From the NCBI GenBank assembly GCA_037975125.1, contig CM075855.1:78154945-78218944 (forward strand): 64,000 nt of DNA. Direction: 5' to 3'. Below are positions 53,581 to 64,000 of the stretch, piece after piece. Origin of the DNA: Latrodectus hesperus (lineage: Eukaryota > Arthropoda > Arachnida > Araneae > Theridiidae). The notes beneath the pieces were generated by a model. The model was not told where the DNA came from. It saw nothing but the letters and a program-made list of their open reading frames with translations, and ran no database searches. The first letter of the stretch is position 1. Each line of letters starts with the position of its first letter. A program made the translations under genes and the position numbers.

Positions 53581-55176
53581 GTAGGTGAATGATTTTAAAA
53601 AAATTCATACGATTCAACTTGTTTCTACTAATAATTTTTACTCTGTTTTCCAAATTATATTCAAAACATCCTTTTGTTGACATCTATGCATTTTGCAGCT
53701 GAAACCTTAGTTTATTATTAAATTGTTTTTGTGTGAAATTCTGAAATATTTGTAACTGGCTGAATTACTTAGCATTGCCAACTACACTACTGTGTAAAAA
53801 TTATGGATGAGATAGTCTTTATAGTATAACATCTTGTGAAACTGCTTTAAATCAATATAGCGCCCCTAAGAACTAAGAACTTAGGAAATACAAACAAAAT
53901 TTATAAAAACAAACTCTTAAGACTTAAAGAAACTTTATTTCATCATTTTAAAGATATTTGGTTTTTTTCAAAAAAATGGCCTTAAAATATAATTTCTGAC
54001 ACATTTTTTAAAAATTTGTTTATAAAATCTTTGTACTAAAACGAATTTCTTACAGATATTAATAATAAAAAAATTAAACCTTCAAAGAGGAATCGTATAA
54101 TAATAAATATACTTGATACATAGTCACAAAATCAATCGTCCTTGCCAATTTAAACTAACCATATAGTGGAGTTTTGTCTAATCTTTTTCATTTTGCTTTT
54201 TCTCCTGTTCTATTTTCAACGTGTTCAATTTTGGGAAACAATATCGCTAAAGATCTGAAAACTAATTATTTAGAATAGCAGGTAATTTTTATATTTTAAA
54301 ATTTTTTATACAATTGGATAAAATTATAATTAAAAAATACATCTTTATTACTGGTAAAAATCATGAATGGATTTTTTTATTGCCGAGGACACTCGAGGGT
54401 GAACTTCACCTTGTTTCCTGCCGCTCGAAGAATGCGATTTGAAGGCAGGCAGCAAATTCGTCGACAAGTCGAATACCCCGTCTCAATACAATGTGACGTA
54501 GATGAAACGTTATCTGACGTCATGGATTTTTTTAAACCAATGAGCATTGTAATAAAGTGTCGTAATCATGATCTCAACTGGAACGAAAGAAACAACCACA
54601 TTATTGTTAAAAAGTAACTTATGTTAGATGGCCAATTATTTTCTTAAGAAAAAAAATCATTAAAAAACTCTAAAGTTCATTATAAAGTTTGCACTGATCA
54701 TGTCAATTATTAATTTCCTGACACACTAATGCATTGAACGAAATGTGTGTATGAAATTCGGAATTAAAGAATAATTGTTATGAATTGAGTTTAACTTTTA
54801 AATTTTTCCTCTGATTTACTTTGAAAGAAATGCTTTACTTAAGAGAAGAGGAATTATTAAAAAGCAACAAATAAGATGGTATAACTTTTTTTTCTGCGAA
54901 AATATCTTATTTAAGAATATGCTATAATGTACAATATTTTAATTTTTTTTTTTTACACATACATGTCTTTCTTTCAAATTTATTATCTAAAAACAAATAT
55001 GTAACAAGGATAGAAATGCAATTTTAATCCCAATTTATATTTCTTATCATGAGTAAAGAATTGTATTGACATCATTTTTTTGGTACTGATACACATTTTA
55101 TTGCCTTAAAAGATTTTCGCATGAGAAACGTAGAATTCATTTTTTTATGACATTAATGTAAAATATACCTTTAAAG
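53581..55176. other. Intron 2 with an unexplained open frame
   Basis: This 1.6-kb intron holds a GC-richer open frame at 54363-54617 (AARRMRFEGRQQIRRQVEYP, VSIQCDVDETLSDVMDFFKP). It has no acceptor/donor pair in phase with exons 2 and 3. It could be an unrelated repeat or a retained coding scrap. The remainder is AT-rich. Confidence 0.45.
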
Positions 55177-55319
55177 AATTTTAGGTCACGCTGAGGCATG
55201 TGTTGAAACATCTTCAAGAAGTTGCGTGCCTGATTTTGAAGGCTTTAAAAGAATTCTTACTGAAGTGATAAAAGAAATGAAAGATTACACAAACATGTAT
55301 TTAGAAGAGATAATTAAAG
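55177..55319 (+). CDS. Secreted protein of unknown family, exon 3 (GC donor)
   Basis: The exon encodes ILGHAEACVETSSRSCVPDF, then EGFKRILTEVIKEMKDYTNM and YLEEIIK, with two cysteines followed by a long amphipathic helix. To keep frame with exon 2 the acceptor must be TTTAAAG ending at 55176. The more canonical TTTTAG ending at 55184 would shift the frame into a TGA. The 3' border is AAAG|GCAAGT at 55320: a GC donor in its usual strong context. Reading on as if unspliced gives a stop at 55324-55326. Entry phase 2, exit phase 1, matching exon 4. Confidence 0.68.
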
Positions 55320-55326
55320 GCAAGTA

Positions 55327-57574
55327 ATCATGTTTATTCCTTCCTTATTTTTATCATTAAATTTTAATCATTCATTTCCATGCTTATAATATTCTTTTTC
55401 ATTTGTATTCCAGCATATATAACTTTATGCTGGAACCTATTTAGGGCCACCTTTTTGCCAAGAGTGATAAAAAAGAAATAAAGGGACTCGATCTGTTGTC
55501 GAGCGCGATAATACTTACCCTCTGTTTTTAGTTTTAAATGATATTTAAAACGAGCTCTACACATTTTAAAAATATTTTTTTCATTGATGTTAAATGACAG
55601 AAATGAATTATTTTCCGAATTGCTCATTGGATACATTTTTTTTTCGTATTTTGCACGTCTTGTGTTTACTGTGTGATATGTTTATCGCCAATTTTTTAGC
55701 TGTCTCCAAATGGTGTGCTGAATCAGGAATTTATCATGAATAATTTTTAAATTTATTACGATGAGTAAAAATTCTCTTACTCTTGCTAGAAACTTAAGTC
55801 TTTTACTCGCAGTCCCTTGATTTCAATCAAACTTCTTACAGCAAGTTCTATCCACAGTTGGTGTAATCCACATATGCGGGAAAAGATTGTTGAAATGGCT
55901 GTATAAAATCGTGATATCATATCGAAAAGGGTGGTTTGATACTGTGAAGACCGAAAAATGGTGCTCCTTTTCCACAATTACAAGTTGCACGCAGATAGTC
56001 TCAACACAATCATGAATAACGCAAAACATGATGAAACTGAAGTTTATAACGAAAGATAAATTCATTGAAAAAAATGAAGGAACAAAATAATAATATCACA
56101 TAAACATTTACTAGCACATGGTTAAATGTCACATCATATAACTTCAGATCCAAATCACTAAAATATGATTAATATGCAAGATGAATTAAACTAAATAAGT
56201 AATGTCATATGAAATGAGTTAGGTAGGAAAACAATATAACTTAAAAAAAAACTGAGGAAAATTAAATGATAATATTATTTAAGAATACGCTGACATACAT
56301 CAATAGAAACAATGTGCCACTAAATAAGATGAAAAAATGATGTATTTTTCATTGAAAGAGGAAAAGCCCCGTTTTTAAAACTTTTAGTGCTTTACGACAA
56401 TTTATGAAATATAAAAAAGTAATATCACACACTTTAAAGCTGTTGTACTATCACTAAAAGCAAGACTTTTATTTTCAATATGAAACTGAATTTTTCAATA
56501 TTTAGTCAACTTTCCTTTGATATTATACAAATAATGAAAATAAAAGTACAATAGAAATGAATAGGTAAAAAATATTTTCCTCTTTTCCATTCAAAACATT
56601 GTATACGAAATTTATATTGGCATTTTGTTGAGGATACATTTTAATTTTTATCTGGTATATATTTTCAGACTTGCTGTGACGGAAGTTTAAATTCAACATT
56701 AGTATTACAGAACTTTCAAGTACATAATTTTGTTGTAAAATATAGCACACAAGTCCATAATATCCTTAATCATAAGAAATGTGGACATTGGAAATCAGAC
56801 AACTCAAAATATGTTACGTGCTTAAATGAACAATAATCAATCATCTAAAAGAAATCAGAAAAGTGTACTTAAGCTATACGAAAGAGAACTTCAGTGTGTG
56901 GAATCGAAGATTTCTGTAAAAATTCTGTTGATTGATTGACAAGTTACTATTGCTGTTCTGTGGCAAATCAAATAATCAAAACTAAGATTTGAAAGAAGGA
57001 ATACATATTAAATAATTTTAAGAACAAAATTAGAGTTAAGATCCACTGTGCTATTCCATCGGCAATGTTGAAAGATATTGCAAGAGAAGATATAAATTAA
57101 TTTAAAAAGGGTTACAAATAAATAACGAATGAAAAGATGGAAATCTAACTTTTATAACTCAGAATAAGATTTTTTATTGTCTTAAATATCATAAACACAA
57201 ATGCAATAAATCTTCTGTATCGTGCTTTTCATATTCCTTAAATGCAATGAAATTTGTTCTAAAGAATAATAAAATTATTTATCATTGTAATATATACAAC
57301 GCAAAGATACTGATCGATACTAAGAAAGATACTTGAAAGACAAAAAAGCGAATGAAAAAAAATTTAAATTCGTTACAGCTGCAGTTATTATTTTGTTAAG
57401 TTTGTCTCAAACATTGATCGAGGATTTTTAGATCATTCAAATTAAATAAGAAAACTTCTGAAAGGGAAAAGTTATAAAAAAACAAATAGAGAAAGTAATG
57501 TTGTTAATACATATTGGAAAGAAGAAGAATAAAAAAGAGGTTTGGTAGAGGTGACTTCTAATTTTGTTTTCTGA
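55327..57574. other. AT-rich intron 3 sequence
   Basis: Part of the 6.4-kb intron 3. Minus-strand ORFs at 55364-55636, 55786-56065 and 56523-56750 are unrecognised and AT-rich. No repeats with clear ends are seen. Confidence 0.5.
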
Positions 57575-57892
57575 ACAATGTTGTTTTTACTTAAGACAAT
57601 TGGACAAGCTAAGTTCCACGAAGGTGAAAGTACGACTTTGCTCTAACACCCCACCGATAGATGGCACCACCAAATGATACCCTCCCTTAATTTTGACATT
57701 GATCTGGGGAGGGAGGAAATTTTCTTCAGACCAATACACACATGGTAACTGCTCAACGACCGAGCATAGAACTTTGGATTCCACAGATTTAACGATCACA
57801 TGTACTCAGTGGGTCTTTGGCGGCAATCGGAATCGAACCCAGCCCTACTGAGAGAAAGACCGATGCCTTAACCACTAGGCTACCACGGCTTC
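57575..57892 (-). repeat. SINE family A, near full-length
   Basis: Minus-strand copy with the head at the right. GGAATCGAACCC (reverse of the B box) and CTTAACCACTAGGCTACCAC (reverse of the A box) lie at 57825-57888. The body strings are CACATGTACTCAGTGGGTCT, CATGGTAACTGCTCAACGAC and TTGACATTGATCTGGGGAG. Good agreement with 35848-36214. Confidence 0.87.
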
Positions 57893-59890
57893 ATTGTTAG
57901 TGATGTGGTGCTTTGATACCTGACCCTTCTCTAGTGCCAAAAGCTGAAGTACCTATTAACAACAAACTACCAGAATTTGTAAATTTTGTATTGATGTCAA
58001 TTACTAGATTCTTCCAGCGAATGATTCACTAAAACCCTTGCCTCCTTGCGCTTATGCTATTTTAAGTATTTTTGTAATCCTTTTGTTGAATTTCTGTAAA
58101 TATTGTCTTATGTTCCTCCTTGCTATTCTCAGTTGTTTGCACCCATACTCTGTCACTTACCTTTTAATTGTTTTGTTTTAATGAATGTCTGTAAATTTTG
58201 TCTATTGTCCCAACTTGATCTTACCAATTGTGTAAACTCATACACAGTTATTCACCTTGTACTTGTGCTGTCTTGTAATGTTTTATTTTGTTGCTCACAC
58301 AATAAACTAGTCCATTGGGGGACAGCTAGAGGCAGCTGAGGGGTACCCTCCACTAGCGTGTGAAGTTGTTGCGTTTTGGAGCTTGGCTTCGTTTCGGGGC
58401 GGGGCCCCCGGCGATGCCATTTCCTTTTCTTCTTTCCAGCAAGTCCCAACTAAATTGGTAGAACCCTTCTTGGATTAGATACAAGGGACTCTGCTGGTGT
58501 ATACTATACGGCACTTTTGAATAATTGTTCAATATTAATGAATAGTGTCTTAAAATTACATAATATTGTTATGCTTAAAATAATAAAATTATAATAGTTT
58601 CCCTTATCGTAATAAAAATAATTAATATTTTTAACTTATATTGTTAAAAATAATTATACTATTCTATGCCATTTTTCGGATTCTCAAGACATATTATTAT
58701 AATCCGCGAAAAGTTTACTTCACCTGGCTACATGATCTGTTTCTAATATTGTATTCTCTAGGCTTTAAGATATTGCTACTATTGTCTCCCTCCATATCAT
58801 GATATATATGTGTTACATGATTTTTACGTTGGATAATTGTTTGAGAAAGGCACGGCTTGTCAATGTCAACCTAGTTTGAAGTTAAGAATAATATGTTCCA
58901 TGCATTCAACTTATACACTGTTATTAAACAAACATACATGTTCACGATGATGGTGGAATATCATCCGAATTTATTTGCAGTCATCAATTAGATTCTCTCA
59001 GATGAATTAACAACTAATTCTCGCTTTAGCTTTCGCTTTAACTGTTCATAGATCCGGTTCTTATCTATTGTGTTGGAGTTTGTATGAGTTCGCGGATTCT
59101 GTTCTAAAATATAGATTCCAGTTGAATTAGCGTTTTTAGTATGCAATAAGTGACCGTTGAGTGATGAATAAAAATCGAATTAGAACATTCCACCGAATTT
59201 AACAAAATATTTGCAACATGTGTAATTTATAGTTTAGATGACCCATTCACTTTTTATCCTCTGTGTATCAAAGAAATCTGGAAAAGCATATTAAATATAT
59301 GATTAAAAATGAAAAGTAACATGATGTGGTTGTGTAAAAATGCAATGCCTCAGGTGTATTAAATCTTCAATAGATTAATAATACAAAATAATCACAATAG
59401 CTGCTTTGTGTATTACACAAGGATATCTGCGCTATGATATCCAAAAATACCATATTGCTACTTGGTTGTTTTCAACTCTTGTTTATTCAACTCAGCAATT
59501 TAAAAGATACATTAAGCAACTAATTATAGAGACATGAATATTTTACAGAGGCATGTTTATATTATCATTTTGAAACACTATCCTTTCAAAGAAATCTCGA
59601 AGTGAGCGAATGTTGAGTACTTACATTCAAAATTTTAACTCCAGATTTTTAAGGATGATAAAAGATGCAAATGGGGGCATATTTACTTAAGTAATCATCT
59701 TCACAACATCGAGATATGTTGATTTCTTTTGGAATATAAGAAAATTAGTTAGAAATGAATAATAATAGAAATTATGATACGTGGATATACCTGCAGGGGT
59801 GCGCATATACCGGCTACAATCATTGTTAATATTTTCTACAGCTCAGACATGCATTATTTTAAATCTACAACAATGATTAGATTTACAATC
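57893..59890. other. Intron 3 sequence with an unclassified GC-rich block
   Basis: 57950-58500 is GC-richer. It carries an AATAAA at about 58301, then CATTGGGGGACAGCTAGAGG and GGGGCGGGGCCCCCGGCGAT. It may be the 3' untranslated end or LTR of a plus-strand retroelement, but no coding part is visible. The rest is AT-rich. Confidence 0.4.
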
Positions 59891-59894
59891 TGAT

Positions 59895-59936
59895 TAGATT
59901 GTATCAAATATACTTTACTATATTTGATACAATCTA
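59895..59936. repeat. Perfect 18-bp inverted repeat, 6-nt loop
   Basis: Arms 59895-59912 and 59919-59936 are exact reverse complements around CTTTAC. Confidence 0.92.
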
Positions 59937-59939
59937 GAC

Positions 59940-61055
59940 TGAGGGTTATAACAAAAGCTGCTGTGTGTAAGGCTTTTTTCATCCATTTTTTTCTTTACCT
60001 CTGGGGGGGGGAATTTTCATCAATAGTGGATCATACTTAATCATTACATGGTTGAAAACCACAAAAATTTTCATGGCCCGATAGATAAAAGTTCAGAAAA
60101 CAGAAACACAATATCTATCTAACATTGTGTTGGGGTTAAATCTGGGAGTTTCATTCCGAAAACCGTCTTTTTATATTAAATGGCCTGCTGTGAGGGTCTA
60201 TTTTAATACATAACTGAAAACCACACCACTTTATTTAAGTTTACACCATGTTGAAAGAAATTGTATCATTTACCAGAACTAGATATAGATGTACTCTCAA
60301 TTATTTTCTATTGTTAGCATGAAGGAACGAAAGGAAAAATATTATACCATTTCCCATAAAATTACATTATGTTGTGATGTGAAATTAAGTGTTGCTGTAA
60401 TAATTGAAGTAATAGTAGCTATGTTACACTCCTTTTAAAGCATTTTTTTAAAAAATAACAATAGAAAAATAATTAAAAAATCTTTTTCATGTTTATTCAG
60501 AACTATATGAAATGTTTCTCAGGTATGTAGAGGCTCAAAAAATTTATTTCAAATATGACATTTAATCTGATGTTATCATTGATCAATATTATTTACACAT
60601 AATTATTAATTTATTATTCATAATAACAGATTTCTTTGTGGAAAAATATATTTTGTTTGAAGCACTTGTAAATACATAATTTTATTTAAGTTCGCTGCAA
60701 ACAAAAGAGACGATAGTGATATGTATTCAAAATTGTTTGCAGTTTAAATATTAAATCATTTCAATTATTGTGATACTGACTGACACACGCTTGCGCCACA
60801 GATTATTGGGAAGATAGCGAAATACATTGAAAATTATTTGCACTTTAAAAAATATGTGATACTGGAGCAAAGCATTTTCTTAGAAATCAGACGAATACAT
60901 TGATAGAAAAAACATCTTTTCAGATATATCTAAGTTGTAAATTTACAATGATTACATTCAAATAAAATTATTCAAATGATAATATTAGGCATGAATCATT
61001 TCTAATAATTTATAAGTAAAAAAAATGTTTTTTTTTAAATGAACGGATATTTAGT
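59940..61055. other. AT-rich intron 3 sequence
   Basis: Contains a G8 run at about 60004-60011. No ORF, repeat end or RNA gene is recognised. Confidence 0.5.
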
Positions 61056-61059
61056 ATTT

Positions 61060-61540
61060 AATATTTCGGCGGACTTCCTCGCCAAGGATGCTAGAAATAT
61101 CAATCGACGACTACCTCTTGCTTCGATGCAAATGCCTTTGTAAGGCATCAGCTCTGCGGGGGACTACGGAAAAAATGGTGCCTACAGGAGCTTAATCCTG
61201 ACCATGGTATCAACTTTACCATCAACAGAATGCGGACTGGGCACATGAAGGGTATAAAATTTTTACCCGAAGGATCTAGAACATAGGCAGAATTCAGGCA
61301 CTGCACAGGCGTTCCACTGGATCTGAGGCATCTCTTCAACTGCATCTCTGTTGCCTCGACCCTCTTCAACATCGACCCCAACTGCTGCCATGACACCTTC
61401 TATACCGAAAAAGCTGAAGATTTGGCCAGGATAGTGCTCTATGCCTTTCGTCCCATATAACTTGTCCTTTTTAAATTCTCTCTTTCTTTTTTCCCCCTCT
61501 CTTTGCACTTGTCGCACGACAACAACTCTCAGTAAATGTC
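61060..61540 (+). pseudogene. LINE 3' fragment (RNase H end and C-terminal tail)
   Basis: On the plus strand, ADFLAKDARNINRRLPLAS (about 61070-61125) is the end of RNase H. It is followed by INFTINRMRTGHMKGIKF (about 61207-61260), then FNIDPNCCHDTFYTEKAEDL and ARIVLYAFRPI with a stop near 61458, in shifting frames. The order matches the LINE tails at 20 kb, 30 kb and 52 kb. A CGACAACAACTC-type tail follows (about 61517). It lies in the sense orientation within intron 3 of the secreted-protein gene. Confidence 0.7.
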
Positions 61541-61751
61541 AGAAAAAACATGGTCATTTAATGATGCTAATTTATTACTTTTGGTTTAAAATAATTAAAA
61601 ATCAACTTTTATTGAACAAAGCAAACATGAAATAGTTTAAAATGAATGATCATTAAATAGTCTTTCATGAGATTGAGTGAAACATTAACAAACTGTGTTA
61701 CAATCATTAATTGTTTTCAATTGAAACTGAGTTTTTAATTACATTTTTTAG

Positions 61752-61869
61752 GAAGAGAAAAAATAAAAGACTTGAAATGTGTGGAAGACACTTTATCATT
61801 GGATGCTTATGATATGTGTTTCTTCGGTCTTCAACCACCAAACAATAAAACTTATACCGAATTTCAAGA
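61752..61869 (+). CDS. Secreted protein of unknown family, exon 4
   Basis: The acceptor ACATTTTTTAG ends at 61751. The exon encodes REKIKDLKCVEDTLSLDAYD, then MCFFGLQPPNNKTYTEFQ, with two cysteines, one possible N-glycosylation site (NKT), and a hydrophobic MCFFGL patch. The donor is CAAGA|GTAAGT, with the GT at 61870. Entry phase 1, exit phase 2. Downstream exons were not identified before the window ends, so the C-terminus is missing. Confidence 0.7.
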
Positions 61870-62559
61870 GTAAGTTAATAACTTATTTCTTAAGACACTT
61901 CATTCAATTTATCGGTGACAAATTAGCAGTTTAAACTCTCGTTTTTCCTCTATAAAAGTAATCAATGCCGAAGATTACAAAATTTAATCATATTCTTAAA
62001 ATATATATAATTTTGCTTTTAAAAATATCAATCTTACAAAGAAGGTTCTTTTGAAGATTGTATTAAAAATTCTCAAGTGAAAAAAAGATAAGAAAAATTA
62101 TCTTTTTTTTCCCTTTCAATATCATTTAAAGAATGAAGAATTTATAGACTTCCTTAAAATTTAGTTAAAATTAGATTATTATGGCGATATATGATACACG
62201 AAAAAGTAGTTGTCCACAGTTGTAATAAAATTTCTTACGATATTTTTGTGGAATATGCCATGATCAAAACATAGTATCATATAAAGGAGAAATGAGGGTG
62301 GTAACACATCAGAACTCTTCATTCAGCAGGGGTGTATATAAGGAAATATTCTTAAGCGTTGATCAAATTACTGGTTGTATTTCTACTTCAAATCTTCCAT
62401 TAACTGTAATAAAACATAATCAAAAGATTTGCGGTACATTAAGAGCATGTATAAAGAGCTCACAAGCATGATTTTTTAAAACTAATAAACTTTTTAGTAT
62501 GAAAGAAACCTTGCTTTCAAATCGGAAGTGGCTGATTGAGTGAATTGAACAATCAATTG

Positions 62560-62905
62560 ATATACATACATAGGGGTGCAGGCGAGCCCCGGAATGTATC
62601 TCAAGGTTAACGGGTTTGGAATTTTCGCCTATCACCAAGTGTCTCGTGATTTTGAATCACGGTCACGTGATCAAATTACAACTTAGCTGGTACAATCCTC
62701 TCCACATCCATAGCACACCAGCGGAAGGTCTTTGGACGTTACAGATTAACGTGGACACTTCCATAACCCACGGAGCTCCAGCAACCCAGTGATGGAGAAT
62801 GCGGTCGCCCTCCCAATTACTGCAAGCGACAAATGATGCTTCACTTCGTTGATCTTAACGGAAACAGCAATGAAGTATTGAGCTACTGGAGCTCACCAAT
62901 TGATA
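62560..62905 (-). repeat. SINE family B (copy 2)
   Basis: Minus-strand copy of 40405-40745. The matching strings are GAGCCCCG, CCAGCGGAAGGTCTTTGGAC, CCACGGAGCTCCAGCAACCC, CAAATGATGCTTCACTTCGT and GAGCTACTGGAGCTC. Confidence 0.82.
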
Positions 62906-63496
62906 TGTGGGTCGTACCGGTGTGATGATCAGACTGTCTTGGAAAGAATAAGCCCACATCAGCAAATGTCAATAAAAGGAGATAGCGACTAATCTAGTGT
63001 CACAATAGAGAAGAAAAACAAGAACTCAAATAAACAGTATCAGAATATTGGACACAAATGAATGGTGGCCCTTATACATATGCCCAACATTACATTTTCT
63101 GTTAAAGAATGAGAGCAGGATTCATCCTCAAGTTGAACACCATAAAGCTTGCTATTCTTGCCAGTACATTATTTAAATCGATTTAATCGAAGTCGATCAA
63201 TTTGGAACTGAGTTTGGAGACGTATAGACTTTAGTGACTATAAGTGATTATAGCGAGCGCTAATCTTTGGCAGAAAATTGATTTGTCTGAAAGTATCAAG
63301 AGAATAGCGGAAATCTCATGTTTACTGTTGCTTGAAACTCATGTTCGCAATTAGACGTAATGGTCTAGAATCCATCGCATCCAATATCCACAACCTTTTC
63401 GTAATCATTTCTGACACATTTACAACATTGATATATAGAATACATTCTATTTTTGGTTTGTTACCATTACTTTTAAGACATCTGAGACTTATTTTT

Positions 63497-63575
<79 letters not shown>

Positions 63576-64000
63576 ATGAAATATATTTAGATCTCAAATC
63601 ATTAAAAAGTTTGAAGGTCAAAATGAATCCTGGATTCCGTCCTCAATGTCATATCTTATATCTTAAGTGGGAAAACTTTTAATTTCGATTAGTATCAGCT
63701 TTTTTAGATATATTTTCCACATTTTTTAAGATTTTAATGAAAATTTTAGATTAAATGTTCCTTTTCTACATATGACATTTTAAAAATGTTAAAAGTTCCA
63801 AACCCTCACATTGGACATGAATACTCCTAGTTTTAAATTCAAATCTCCCAATTCATAGAAATATATAAAACCATTCCCGGAACGCATGTGGGACATTCTC
63901 AAAACCGTTATGCGTCACAATTTTCAGATACAGTTCTGTAATTGTGGTATATCACAACAGCTTATTAATACCATACTCAACTTGAAAAGATGAGACAACT
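62906..64000. other. AT-rich sequence, probably intron 4 of the secreted-protein gene
   Basis: Contains an (AT)n run at 63501-63573. I looked for a phase-2 exon continuing the secreted-protein gene and found none I can support. Confidence 0.45.
63501..63573. repeat. (AT)n microsatellite
   Basis: Dinucleotide run of about 73 bp. Confidence 0.97.

Noticed and set aside
57820..57890. Sequence resembling a tRNA gene on the minus strand
   Set aside because: A and B boxes are present, but it is the head of SINE family A, continuous with the SINE body, and the cloverleaf is not intact. The same holds for 35850-35915, 16440-16527 and 21650-21712.

Overview
The window is AT-rich metazoan nuclear DNA. 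It shows long introns with GT..AG (and one GC..AG) borders, many (AT)n microsatellites, tRNA-derived SINEs, tails of one LINE family, and Tc1/mariner, Tigger, piggyBac and hAT-type DNA transposons. There are no operons, and almost all long ORFs are chance frames or transposon remains. The repeat mix and a DUF4806-type gene suggest an arthropod, most likely an arachnid (spider). That is an inference from repeat style and not a demonstrated identity.

Only three host-gene loci can be argued. (1) A plus-strand gene starts at 44242 with a signal peptide. It continues through exons at 53439-53580, 55177-55319 and 61752-61869 and runs off the right edge. The product is a small, helical, cysteine-containing secreted protein of unrecognised family (162 complete codons seen). 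Intron 3 starts with GC. (2) The last two exons of a minus-strand DUF4806-domain gene lie at 12559-12704 and 11817-11941. They are joined in phase and followed by a polyadenylation signal. A partial, decayed tandem copy lies just upstream. (3) A short minus-strand first coding exon (5271-5237) has a strong Kozak context, a splice donor and a TATA-less promoter with repeated AAGATGGC motifs. Its downstream exons were not found.

Layout. 0-5 kb: AT-rich DNA with a 0.54-kb deleted piggyBac. 5-9 kb: the putative first exon, two SINEs and a small inverted-repeat element. 9.8-11.4 kb: a complete but dead Tc1-like element with TA target sites. 11.8-15 kb: the DUF4806 locus and its duplication. 16-22 kb: SINEs, a LINE tail, a possible solo LTR and two long (AT)n tracts. 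22.5-25.3 kb: a 2.76-kb element with near-identical 108-bp inverted ends and TTAA flanks. 28-36 kb: SINEs, a LINE tail, and a second Tc1-like relic split by a SINE. 37-43 kb: a 26-bp minisatellite, a DDE-transposase scrap, a SINE and a Tigger-like relic. 44-62 kb: the secreted-protein gene. Its 9.1-kb intron 1 holds a 48-bp minisatellite, two hAT-like MITEs in opposite orientation and a 2.2-kb element with about 540-bp inverted arms, itself interrupted by a LINE tail. Its 6.4-kb intron 3 holds a SINE and a LINE tail. 62-64 kb: a SINE and an (AT)n tract.

I found no coordinated multi-gene system. The most informative items are the unrecognised secreted-protein gene, the DUF4806 locus with its decayed copy, and three non-autonomous transposons whose ends and target sites can be read directly.
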